A DNA stretch of 40,386 nt from a virus, in the IMG/VR virus record IMGVR_UViG_3300021376_000133, positions 1 to 40,386 of that record; one strand, 5' to 3'. The translations under genes and the position numbers were made by a program. A model generated the notes under the pieces. That model made no database searches, was not told the origin of the DNA, and worked only from the letters and a program-made list of their open reading frames with translations. Positions 30,122 through 37,026 of this stretch are shown here, in pieces; positions within the stretch are counted from its first letter, which is position 1; the number at the start of each line of letters is the position of its first letter.

Positions 30122-30349
30122 ATGAGTGTAGATACATATGAAGAAGGTATAGAATTATTAGAAAACCATATAGGGACAATGAAAGAAAATCCTAAGATGT
30201 GGGATAAAATAAAAAAACCTTTAAGAATGTGGAAAGAATCGACTATTGAAATAAGAAAGGAATTGGATGAGTATGGTATGACAGGTAATTCAGAAGTAGA
30301 TGAATCAGATACTTGGTGGTCAGCAATACAAAGTACAATATGTAAATAA
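30122..30349 (+). CDS. Small helical hypothetical protein
   Basis: A 75-aa protein (MSVDTYEEGIELLENHIGTM, then KIKKPLRMWKESTIEIRKEL and a Ser/Asp-rich end with SDTWWSAIQSTICK). Helical and charged, with no tag and no recognised family. It follows the orphan tag after 30 bp; it could be the former cargo in a different frame context, but no continuous frame joins them. Confidence 0.5.
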   Translation: MSVDTYEEGIELLENHIGTMKENPKMWDKIKKPLRMWKESTIEIRKELDEYGMTGNSEVDESDTWWSAIQSTICK

Positions 30350-30369
30350 AAAAAAGAAAAAAAATTGTT

Positions 30370-31011
30370 ATGGGAAGAATTAGTAAAATAAAACGAGAGT
30401 TAATATTAGAGGCGAATAAAAAATTACTTAAAGAATATGATATAGATGATGACAATAAAATGTCATTTATGGATGAATTAAAATCAGATGGTGGTGAAGA
30501 AATAATGAATGAAATAGGTATATCCCTAACCAACCAAGAAGACGTAATTAATTCATTAGACAATACAGAAATTTGTCAAATGTCTGATATGGATTCATAT
30601 GTTGAAAAGAAATTCGGTCAAGTTGTTAAAGAAAAATTTAAAGATAAGGCAACAGAAATATTAAATATTATAAAAGAATATATAAATAAGTTTGTGGACT
30701 TTTTAAATACTTTAACAGTTAAAGATTTAAAAAAGTTATTTAAAAATTTAAAAGCTAAAAAATCTGAAGCAGAAAAAACTGAATCAGGTGATGAAGAAGT
30801 TTTAAAAGAATTTTTTGGAACTTCTATGGCACTTGTTACACTATTTGGTAGTTTTACTATGCCAGCTTTAGTATTAACTATTGCTAGTGTAGTATTAGTA
30901 ACTTTAATAGGTTTATGGTTGGTAAATGCAATACTATGTGCGTTTAACATAAGTGTGACTAGTAAAAAAAGATGTAGAGTAAGAAGTTTCGAATGGGGTC
31001 AATGTAAATAA
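30370..31011 (+). CDS. Tagged membrane protein
   Basis: A 213-aa protein starting MGRISKIKRELILEANKKLL followed by KEYD, a basic tag with LILE and LLKE sites. The middle is acidic then helical and lysine-rich (KDLKKLFKNLKAKKSEAEK). At about 145 there is a second site-like VLKEF, followed by two hydrophobic helices (FGTSMALVTLFGSFTMPALV and LTIASVVLVTLIGLWLVNAI) and a Cys-containing basic end. Cleavage at both sites would free a hydrophobic peptide. Membrane insertion during or after DNA entry is an attractive guess. Confidence 0.6.
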   Translation: MGRISKIKRELILEANKKLLKEYDIDDDNKMSFMDELKSDGGEEIMNEIGISLTNQEDVINSLDNTEICQMSDMDSYVEKKFGQVVKEKFKDKATEILNIIKEYINKFVDFLNTLTVKDLKKLFKNLKAKKSEAEKTESGDEEVLKEFFGTSMALVTLFGSFTMPALVLTIASVVLVTLIGLWLVNAILCAFNISVTSKKRCRVRSFEWGQCK

Positions 31012-31014
31012 AAA

Positions 31015-31422
31015 ATGATTAATAGAAAAAAAATTAATTATATCATAAAGGAAGAGGTCGATAATATAAACCAACTTAAAAAAGTTGCATTTTTAATTTC
31101 GCCCCCATATCTAAAAGACATTTATTATAATTTTAATATTACTGATGATGAAAAAATAATGTTTATTTTAGAAACTTTATTTATGCAAAAAATTAAACCT
31201 GAAAAAAATATATCACAAAAAATTAAAAACGGTAGTGATGTATTTTTGGTGGATGTTAATCCAATAAACGGAAAACATTACTGGTTTTATTATGAAAATG
31301 AAAATGCTTGGCAAGTAGGAGTTCGAAATGATAATGGTAATAATGTTAAAACCTATGGTCATGATGGAGACGAATATTGGGAGGAGTATTATGATGATAA
31401 TGATGTTGAGTATAATGGTTAA
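31015..31422 (+). CDS. Tagged small protein related to the YD-repeat protein
   Basis: A 135-aa protein starting MINRKKINYIIKEEVDN (IIKE as site). The module VAFLISPPYLKDIYYNFNIT then IMFILETLFMQK resembles residues 30-75 of the minus-strand YD-repeat protein (IEPPYFF..., ILSIKFGEEV). The end is a single YD-like unit with WQVGVRNDNGNNVKTYGHDG and an acidic Tyr-rich tail. Its last 95 bases are part of the 130-bp direct repeat, so a copy of its 3' end lies again at 32309-32403. Confidence 0.6.
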   Translation: MINRKKINYIIKEEVDNINQLKKVAFLISPPYLKDIYYNFNITDDEKIMFILETLFMQKIKPEKNISQKIKNGSDVFLVDVNPINGKHYWFYYENENAWQVGVRNDNGNNVKTYGHDGDEYWEEYYDDNDVEYNG

Positions 31423-31457
31423 TACGATATGAAAAATTTACAAGAAGAAATAAAAAG
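31328..31457. repeat. 130-bp perfect direct repeat, copy 1
   Basis: Identical by eye to 32309-32438, offset 981 bp. It covers the last 95 bases of the gene at 31015, the intergenic bases and the first ten codons of a tagged gene starting MKNLQEEIKR. In this copy the tag runs into unrelated sequence. Confidence 0.9.
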
Positions 31458-31491
31458 GGTGGAAGTTTTAATTCTTAATATTTATATATAA
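31429..31491 (+). pseudogene. Truncated tag ORF created by the duplication
   Basis: A 20-codon ORF, MKNLQEEIKR then ten unrelated residues and TAA. Its first ten codons are identical to the start of the gene at 32410 and lie in repeat copy 1. It is the broken first copy of that gene's start. Confidence 0.75.
31478..31486 (+). promoter_or_regulatory. ATATTTATA motif, candidate phage promoter element
   Basis: ATATTTATA 13 bp upstream of the ATG at 31500, inside the inserted segment, so the insert brings its own candidate promoter. Confidence 0.4.
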
Positions 31492-31499
31492 AAGAAAAG

Positions 31500-32234
31500 A
31501 TGAAAGATTTGAGAAAATTTATTAAAACCAAGATAAGAGAGTTTTTAGTTGAAAGCGATGATAAAAAATTAAACTTTGCTAAAGATTTTTATAATTATTT
31601 TCTTAAATATTGTAGAAATAATATAGACGAAATAGTAAATACGTTATTAACAGAAGGTTATTATAGTTTTTACTTATACGAAATTAATGTAGAAATAACT
31701 ATTGACGATTTAGTTGGTTCTCTTGGAGAATATGACGATGATGCAAAAAAACTCACAATAGGATTATTCAAAATATTCAAACAATTTTTATCAAAAATAG
31801 ACGATTTGGAAGAATTGGAAGATTATGAAAAAGAGCTATTATATGATGGTATAAAAAAAGTGTTAACGGATGAAAATTCCACATATCTAAAGGAGATAAG
31901 AGAGATTTTCATACACGAAATAACACACCATTATGATAATATAAATTATGGTTTTGGTTATAGAAATAATGTTGAGAAATTAGAAAGAATTAGGAAAGAA
32001 ATAGAAGATGAAGAAAAAAGAAATAATTTCTATCTTAATATGCACCATGAGATAAATGCGAGAATTATCACTGCTTTAGACCAATTAATTGATAACCATG
32101 GAACAGGATTTGGAGACTTTGATACTTTCTTTCGAATGACTTTAGATTATTTTCCTTACTATCATAAATTAAGTTATGAAAATAAACAAAAAGTTCAAAA
32201 AAGATTATATAAATTTTTTCAAAAATTGAATTAA
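31500..32234 (+). CDS. Tagged HExxH metallopeptidase-like protein, on inserted segment
   Basis: A 244-aa protein starting MKDLRKFIKTKIREFLVES, a tag with FLVE as site. A helical region is followed by IFIHEITHHYDNINYG with H139-E140-H143 as zinc-binding HExxH and MHHEINARI (E184) as a likely third ligand, the arrangement of a gluzincin or a related metallopeptidase. The rest is helical (YYHKLSYENKQKVQKRLYKF). The gene lies entirely between the two copies of the 130-bp repeat, so it was probably gained as a unit. Confidence 0.68.
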   Translation: MKDLRKFIKTKIREFLVESDDKKLNFAKDFYNYFLKYCRNNIDEIVNTLLTEGYYSFYLYEINVEITIDDLVGSLGEYDDDAKKLTIGLFKIFKQFLSKIDDLEELEDYEKELLYDGIKKVLTDENSTYLKEIREIFIHEITHHYDNINYGFGYRNNVEKLERIRKEIEDEEKRNNFYLNMHHEINARIITALDQLIDNHGTGFGDFDTFFRMTLDYFPYYHKLSYENKQKVQKRLYKFFQKLN

Positions 32235-32308
32235 GTAGTGTGTTTCTTTTAAAATTTTCAACCGAAATGATGATTAGAACGATGAACAGAACACTTACAC
32301 ATAACGAG

Positions 32309-32438
32309 ATGATAATGGTAATAATGTTAAAACCTATGGTCATGATGGAGACGAATATTGGGAGGAGTATTATGATGATAATGATGTTGAGTATAATGGT
32401 TAATACGATATGAAAAATTTACAAGAAGAAATAAAAAG
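32309..32438. repeat. 130-bp perfect direct repeat, copy 2
   Basis: Second copy of 31328-31457. Here the first 95 bases are an orphaned 3' end of the gene at 31015, and the last 29 bases are the true start of the 469-aa gene at 32410. The segment 32235-32308 between the metallopeptidase gene and this copy holds no gene. Confidence 0.9.
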
Positions 32439-33819
32439 AATGAAAGAAATGATGGGCATTATAACAGAAACTAATGTTTATCAAAATAATTTAATTACTG
32501 AATCTATTGAAGGTAAAAGATGTTGGTATTATAAAAAAATTGCTGATGGTTCTTACAACAGTGATGAAAGAGTGCCTAACCCTAATAATGGGGCTGGTGA
32601 CGTACAAGAATTTTTGATTAAAGTGGGGTATAAGATCACAAAAGATTGGGACTTTGGTAATGGTACTGCTAAGGCATTAGGTACTTGGGCATATGGAGCT
32701 AAAGAAGGTATTGATAGTGTTGATAAATTATGGGCTAGAATGAAAAAGTCTGGTTGGGATGTCGGTACAACTAGTGGTTATGGTCCTAAAATGATGAAAG
32801 CGGTTGCGGATATGATAATAAAAATGTGTAAGTCCTTATCTAAAACTTGTAAGGTTGATCAACAAACTTTATTTGATATGGATTTTGATTTAGTCCCTAA
32901 AGAAGTATCGGATGCAAAAAATATTACTATACCTGCGGAATTAAATAAAAGTTTTAAATATGCAGTAGGTTACTGGAGGAAATATTTAAATACCCCAAAA
33001 GTACAAAAAAAAATATATGCCAATATGACTACTACGGATTATTTAAAAGATATGTTTTCTTTAGATAGTATAATAGAAAAATATTTAAATGCTTTAGATG
33101 AAGTAGAAAAAAAAGGTTGGTTAGATTATACCAAAAGAGCAGAAGAAATTGGTGCTTCTATGTATGTTAGTGGGAGTTGCCCAAGATACACAGTTTGTGT
33201 TAATATTAATTCATATTACTATTATTTTAAAGAAGGGATAGAAACTTTAAAAGAAAAATCTAAAAATACCTTTGTTCATGAAATACAACATATTTTATGG
33301 GCAGAAGTACGAAATTTAAATTCTACCATAACCATACAACAAGCCTTTCCTGCGGCATATGATTATTATGGTACAGAAGAAAAGGAAATGGAGAATAGAG
33401 CTTCAATCGAAATTATACCTGTCGAAGCTAAAAATGAATTAGATTCTAAAGGTATCAATCATAGGGATTTGATAAATTATTATAGTACTGAAAATTGGAA
33501 AAGTGGTTATAATTGTGATTGGAATGAAAAATTATCTAATTTGGCAGCATATAGAAGTTATTTAGGTGAGAAAGGTTTGATTAAAACGGGTGAGGATATT
33601 CCATTAAGTATAATAACTAAACATATAAAATCTATATTAAATGGTGAGGATATATCAGGTGATTTAGAACGTATGATAGGTTGTTGGGTTATAGGTAATT
33701 TTGAACCAAAATTATCCGTATTTGTGAAAGAACTTAACGAACTAGCTAAAAATGATATAGACTCAAAAGAAAAAGATTTTAAAAACCCTAACCAAATAGA
33801 TAAAACAACAGATGCCTAA
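32410..33819 (+). CDS. Tagged HExxH metallopeptidase with PG-binding-like domain
   Basis: A 469-aa protein starting MKNLQEEIKRMKEMMGIITE, a long amphipathic tag with IITE as site. Residues 60-95 (GAGDVQEFLIKVGYKITKDW, GNGTAKALGTW) resemble a peptidoglycan-binding repeat. After a helical region, NTFVHEIQHILWAE gives HExxH at H290-E291-H294, and ENRASIEI near 328-335 is a candidate third ligand. Possible roles are cell-wall peptide cleavage at entry or digestion of a host protein. It overlaps the next gene by 8 bp or less; the upstream copy of its start was broken by the insertion. Confidence 0.68.
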   Translation: MKNLQEEIKRMKEMMGIITETNVYQNNLITESIEGKRCWYYKKIADGSYNSDERVPNPNNGAGDVQEFLIKVGYKITKDWDFGNGTAKALGTWAYGAKEGIDSVDKLWARMKKSGWDVGTTSGYGPKMMKAVADMIIKMCKSLSKTCKVDQQTLFDMDFDLVPKEVSDAKNITIPAELNKSFKYAVGYWRKYLNTPKVQKKIYANMTTTDYLKDMFSLDSIIEKYLNALDEVEKKGWLDYTKRAEEIGASMYVSGSCPRYTVCVNINSYYYYFKEGIETLKEKSKNTFVHEIQHILWAEVRNLNSTITIQQAFPAAYDYYGTEEKEMENRASIEIIPVEAKNELDSKGINHRDLINYYSTENWKSGYNCDWNEKLSNLAAYRSYLGEKGLIKTGEDIPLSIITKHIKSILNGEDISGDLERMIGCWVIGNFEPKLSVFVKELNELAKNDIDSKEKDFKNPNQIDKTTDA

Positions 33820-33820
33820 C

Positions 33821-34762
33821 ATGAAAAATATTAATGAAGAAATAAATAGAATTCAAAATATAATGGGAATTTCACCCAAAAATTTCATGAATGAATGTAC
33901 AATTGCGGGAGTTAAATTAGAGGACACAATTGTATTGGCAAAAAATAGAGATAGGGGTTATAAAGCGAAAATAGAATTGGTGCATGAAATAGTTGACGAT
34001 ATTGAAATTGCCTATTGGAGAGATATTGATACTGATTGGAGTGAGGGTATGAATGAATATGGAATAGGTATTGTTAATTCAAGTTTAGCGGTTAAAGAAG
34101 ACGAAAAAGAAGGTGAAAATATAAATAATTTTCGTGAAAATGATTCTACAGAAAAAAAAATGAAATCGTATAACGGTAAAAAAATTAGAAAAGCATTATC
34201 CTATAAAACAATAGAAAAAGTTATAAAATCTATTGTTTCTTACACTGGCGAAGATAAATATGACGTTGGATTGAAGGGTGAGACGTTAGTTGCAGATGAT
34301 GAAAATATTTATGTCATTGAAATGACGAGAATTCATAATCATATAATAAAAAAATTAAAAAAAAATTCAAAACTTATTGTAAGAACTAATCACGGCATCT
34401 ATCAAAAAGATGCTGGGTATACAAAAGGTGAAAAAAGGAAATCATCTTTATCTAGAATGAAATTGGCGAAAAAACATTTAAAAGATGCTAAAACTGATAT
34501 TGATGTTATTGATAAGTTAAAACAAAAATATGAGGATGATCCATTTTTAAACCCTTATAGAACTAAAAATATGTACAATATGTCTACTGTTGGGCAAATT
34601 ATGTTGAACATAGAAAAAAAAGAAATTGTTGTTAGAATAGATAATGAAATGGGTGAATTTGTTGGTATAGAAAACAAATTACCTAAAGATTATACACCTA
34701 AGATTAAAATTAGGGTAGAAAATGAAAAAACTCACCTTGATGGTGAGAAATTACCTACTTAA
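33821..34762 (+). CDS. Tagged Ntn-hydrolase (choloylglycine hydrolase/C45/NRDE-like)
   Basis: A 313-aa protein from ATG 33821 (MKNINEEINRIQNIMGISPK), with FMNE just before CTIAGVKLEDTIVLAKNRDR. Cys26 followed by a strand and then NRD matches N-terminal nucleophile hydrolases with Cys, which need a free N-terminal Cys. EYGIGIVNSSL (the 'GLaisln' strand), GETLVADDENIYVIEMT and VRTNHGIY (the 'tNH' motif) extend the match to penicillin acylase, C45 and related families. Cleavage after FMNE would give precisely that Cys as residue 1. It would hydrolyse an amide, for example an N-acyl compound. An upstream ATG at 33812 is possible but spoils the tag. Confidence 0.68.
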   Translation: MKNINEEINRIQNIMGISPKNFMNECTIAGVKLEDTIVLAKNRDRGYKAKIELVHEIVDDIEIAYWRDIDTDWSEGMNEYGIGIVNSSLAVKEDEKEGENINNFRENDSTEKKMKSYNGKKIRKALSYKTIEKVIKSIVSYTGEDKYDVGLKGETLVADDENIYVIEMTRIHNHIIKKLKKNSKLIVRTNHGIYQKDAGYTKGEKRKSSLSRMKLAKKHLKDAKTDIDVIDKLKQKYEDDPFLNPYRTKNMYNMSTVGQIMLNIEKKEIVVRIDNEMGEFVGIENKLPKDYTPKIKIRVENEKTHLDGEKLPT

Positions 34763-34776
34763 TCCTTAAAAATTTA

Positions 34777-34808
34777 TTTGACATTTCAAAAATAAATCAA
34801 TAATATTG
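34777..34808 (+). promoter_or_regulatory. Promoter with host-type and sigma70-like boxes
   Basis: TTTG (34777-34780), 20 bp and TAATATTG (34801-34808) match the Bacteroidota layout with one mismatch; the same stretch reads TTGACA-N17-TAATAT. The DoxX-like gene starts 4 bp downstream. Confidence 0.6.
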
Positions 34809-34812
34809 GTTT

Positions 34813-35157
34813 ATGAGAAATATATTTACATTAAAAAACTTAGGGTGGTTGGTAACCTCACTAGTTTCGTTTATGCTACTAATGTCTGGTATAAACAAAG
34901 TAATTGGTTCAGAAGAAATGATTAATAACTTTACTGCAACTAATTTATTACCTTATTTAGGTTTAGTTGGTGTATTAGAGATTGTTTCTGTCTGTTTATT
35001 GGTACATCCTAGAACAACACTTATTGGTGCGATTGGGATTACTTCTATTATGTCTGCAGCTGCAGTAATCCATTTATCTTATATGGGTGGCGCAGGTGTA
35101 CTGGTACCGATACTATTAGGTGTATTTTCTTGGTTAGCACATTTTCTAAGAAAATAA
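34813..35157 (+). CDS. DoxX-like membrane protein
   Basis: A 114-aa integral membrane protein with four predicted helices: LVTSLVSFMLLMSGINKVIG, LLPYLGLVGVLEIVSVCLLV, TLIGAIGITSIMSAAAVIHL and GAGVLVPILLGVFSWLAHFL. The SGINKVIG and LGLVGVLEI patterns are those of DoxX-like proteins in Bacteroidota. DoxX-type proteins act in membrane redox or thiol stress in bacteria. It is flanked by its own promoter and terminator and has no tag, so it looks like a host-derived cassette placed between phage operons. Confidence 0.75.
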   Translation: MRNIFTLKNLGWLVTSLVSFMLLMSGINKVIGSEEMINNFTATNLLPYLGLVGVLEIVSVCLLVHPRTTLIGAIGITSIMSAAAVIHLSYMGGAGVLVPILLGVFSWLAHFLRK

Positions 35158-35161
35158 AATT

Positions 35162-35193
35162 AAACCTCCACAAAAAAAGTGGAGGTTTTTTTT
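35162..35193 (+). terminator. Rho-independent terminator
   Basis: AAACCTCCAC (35162-35171), a loop of seven A and GTGGAGGTTT (35179-35188) form a perfect 10-bp stem followed by more T. It closes the DoxX-like unit. Confidence 0.9.
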
Positions 35194-35222
35194 GTTTATA
35201 AGAAAAATAATTTATATTTTTG
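35191..35222 (+). promoter_or_regulatory. Bacteroidota-type promoter
   Basis: TTTG (35191-35194), 20 bp and TATTTTTG (35215-35222) match the consensus. The -33 box uses the end of the preceding terminator's T tract. The leader to ATG 35275 is about 45 nt. Confidence 0.7.
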
Positions 35223-35274
35223 TCTTAAAATAAATAAAATGTATTAATGAATTTTTAAATAAAAAATAAAGGTT

Positions 35275-35478
35275 ATGGAAGAAGGAATTACAGTAAATCA
35301 TCATTTAGTTCAAACAGTAATTGACATACTAAATAAAATAGAAGTTGATGGGGAAACAATACAACACATTCTCAAAGAAACAGAAATGGAATGGCAAATG
35401 CTTCGTCAATTGATTATGACATTACCAATTGAACAAGTAGAGTATTTAATTGAAGAACGTAAAGATTTAGGACTATGA
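35275..35478 (+). CDS. Small hypothetical protein
   Basis: A 67-aa helical protein (MEEGITVNHHLVQTVIDILN, then DGETIQHILKETEMEWQMLR and IEQVEYLIEERKDLGL). The pattern is conserved-looking but I cannot name a family. First gene of a run of small untagged genes under a host-type promoter; overlaps the next gene by 4 bp. Confidence 0.55.
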   Translation: MEEGITVNHHLVQTVIDILNKIEVDGETIQHILKETEMEWQMLRQLIMTLPIEQVEYLIEERKDLGL

Positions 35479-35720
35479 TAAGTATTGAAGAAATTAAACA
35501 AATAATCATCAAAAATGAAACTGGATGGATTGAAGAAATCCATACTAAAGATGAAGCTCAAATGTATATTGATGGGATGAAAGAGGATATAAATAAATGT
35601 GAAACACTTTATGATATAGTTAGTTTTTACCATGATTGTGGTTACACTATAGAAATGGGGTGGGAAGCTATTGTTGCATTATTGAGAGAAAATACTCAAA
35701 TAAAGGACGAAAGTAAGTAA
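35475..35720 (+). CDS. Small acidic hypothetical protein
   Basis: An 81-aa protein (MISIEEIKQIIIKNETGWIE, MYIDGMKEDINKC, IVSFYHDCGYTIEMGWEAIV). Helical, acidic, no motif recognised. Coupled to the gene before it. Confidence 0.5.
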   Translation: MISIEEIKQIIIKNETGWIEEIHTKDEAQMYIDGMKEDINKCETLYDIVSFYHDCGYTIEMGWEAIVALLRENTQIKDESK

Positions 35721-35768
35721 AAGATCTTTTGTATATTAAAGTAAATAAAAAAGAAAAAAATAAAAGTT

Positions 35769-35861
35769 ATGGAAAATTTAGAATTTAATTTTAATGAAGG
35801 TAAAGAGTATTGTGATATAACAGAACAAAGAATAAAAGAAAAAGTAGGATGTTTAAATTAA
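35769..35861 (+). CDS. Micropeptide
   Basis: A 30-codon ORF (MENLEFNFNEGKEYCDITEQ, then RIKEKVGCLN). It overlaps the next start by 13 bp, which fits the packing of this operon. No function can be read. Confidence 0.35.
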   Translation: MENLEFNFNEGKEYCDITEQRIKEKVGCLN

Positions 35862-36019
35862 TATACGATTTTTTTAGGTTGTGGATTAAATGGGGTAGCA
35901 TTAAAGAAGCGTGGGAAGATGCCAAATTCATCAACGATAAAAAGATTCAAAAGGAACTGGAAGAACAAGGATACGAAATAGAAGAAATGTTACAGAAATT
36001 AAATAAAAAAGATGAATAG
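35849..36019 (+). CDS. Small hypothetical protein
   Basis: A 56-aa ORF starting MFKLIYDFFRLWIKWGSIKE, then an amphipathic helix with KKIQKELEEQGYEIEEMLQK. The aromatic start could sit at the membrane. It overlaps the next gene by 8 bp. Confidence 0.5.
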   Translation: MFKLIYDFFRLWIKWGSIKEAWEDAKFINDKKIQKELEEQGYEIEEMLQKLNKKDE

Positions 36020-36227
36020 AGAAGAATTAGAAGAACAATTAGAAAATTGGCATAATGTCGATTATAGAATGAATAATGAGGGATTTGAGTATTGTTTTAA
36101 ACAATATAGTTCATTTAGTGAAATAAAGGATGAAGAATTCCATAACCTTAGATTAACACTAATAAATCAAATGGAAAATATGAGAAAATTGGTACACGAT
36201 AGAATAGAAACATTCACAATACAATAG
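36012..36227 (+). CDS. Small helical hypothetical protein
   Basis: A 71-aa charged helical protein (MNREELEEQLENWHNVDYRM, ... HNLRLTLINQMENMRKLVHD). No motif. Member of the small-gene run 35275-36957. Confidence 0.5.
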   Translation: MNREELEEQLENWHNVDYRMNNEGFEYCFKQYSSFSEIKDEEFHNLRLTLINQMENMRKLVHDRIETFTIQ

Positions 36228-36239
36228 ATGAATTAGAAG

Positions 36240-36425
36240 ATGAGTAATTTGAAAAAAATATTATTTTTGGTATTACTCACGTCTTGTTCACCAAAGGTAC
36301 GTGTAGAAAGAATACATGTTCACTTTTATAATCACAATACATGTGAATGGAGTTGTTTAGATTTGAACGATACTATTATCCCCAAAAAAGAATGGAAAGA
36401 ATATAAAAAATTTAATATAAAATAA
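36240..36425 (+). CDS. Small lipoprotein
   Basis: A 61-aa protein starting MSNLKKILFLVLLTSCSPKV, a signal peptide with lipobox LTSC, so it should be lipidated at C16. The mature part has His- and Cys-containing segments (HVHFYNHNTCEWSCLDLND) and a basic end. Candidate periplasmic or outer membrane surface factor; superinfection exclusion is one possibility. Confidence 0.65.
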   Translation: MSNLKKILFLVLLTSCSPKVRVERIHVHFYNHNTCEWSCLDLNDTIIPKKEWKEYKKFNIK

Positions 36426-36427
36426 CT

Positions 36428-36727
36428 ATGTTTAAAACTAAATTAAATTATTGGAATCCTATAAATGAAACCGTTGTAACTGAATCAGGGTTTCGTTATT
36501 TGGATACCACATCGGTTATCACAAACACAAAGGACATCGAAGACACAACTGATATAGGTTTGTTTGAACAGTTCTATAAACTTAATAATAGTCTGAGATA
36601 TTGTAATGGAAGTTACTATGAATTTCAAGATAAAATAGTAGAACAAAAATATAAAGAATGGTTAAAGTCAGATGATTATAATAAAAAAAGTTTTTACTTA
36701 TACTATGGTAATGGTGTAGTAGATTAA
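36428..36727 (+). CDS. Small hypothetical protein
   Basis: A 99-aa protein starting MFKTKLNYWNPINETVVTES, with a Thr-rich middle and an aromatic end (SFYLYYGNGVVD). No recognised family, no tag. It starts 2 bp after the lipoprotein stop. Confidence 0.5.
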   Translation: MFKTKLNYWNPINETVVTESGFRYLDTTSVITNTKDIEDTTDIGLFEQFYKLNNSLRYCNGSYYEFQDKIVEQKYKEWLKSDDYNKKSFYLYYGNGVVD

Positions 36728-36753
36728 TTAAATTAAATAAAGTATTTTATGAT

Positions 36754-36957
36754 ATGAAAAATTATAGTCAATTAACTATGAGTAAAACTGTAAGATTAAT
36801 GACTTGGGAAGAACAAGTTCAATGGGTGATGAGAAACACTGATGTTGAGTGGGAGAATCTTTATATCACAGAAGAAGTATTTAAAGATACTACACCTACA
36901 CATATTGTAACTACACAAATAGGTGAGGAGATAGTAACCACATATACAAGAGAATAA
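36754..36957 (+). CDS. Small hypothetical protein
   Basis: A 67-aa protein (MKNYSQLTMSKTVRLMTWEE, QVQWVMRNTDVEWENLYITE, then a Thr-rich strand end). It has an alternative start at the internal ATG in LTMSK. Last gene before the terminator. Confidence 0.5.
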   Translation: MKNYSQLTMSKTVRLMTWEEQVQWVMRNTDVEWENLYITEEVFKDTTPTHIVTTQIGEEIVTTYTRE

Positions 36958-36976
36958 TAACCATTAATAAAAATAT

Positions 36977-37004
36977 AACCCTTATAGAAATGTAAGGGTT
37001 TTTT
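36977..37004 (+). terminator. Rho-independent terminator
   Basis: AACCCTTA (36977-36984), an 8-nt loop and TAAGGGTT (36993-37000) form an 8-bp stem followed by T. Confidence 0.85.
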
Positions 37005-37014
37005 GTTTTATTAA

Positions 37015-37023
37015 ATATTTATA
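37015..37023 (+). promoter_or_regulatory. ATATTTATA motif, candidate phage promoter element
   Basis: ATATTTATA 3 bp before ATG 37027, after the preceding terminator. The short distance would make the mRNA leaderless if this is a -10 element, so a translation role is an alternative. Confidence 0.45.
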
Positions 37024-37026
37024 AAT

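Noticed and set aside
30618-30950. 110-codon minus-strand frame opposite the tagged membrane protein
   Set aside because: Antisense shadow; the plus-strand gene has the tag, membrane helices and normal spacing.
32266-32408. Met-rich open frame across the second copy of the 130-bp repeat
   Set aside because: It reads the orphaned 3' end of the 31015 gene in another frame; composition (many Met/Ile) is not protein-like.
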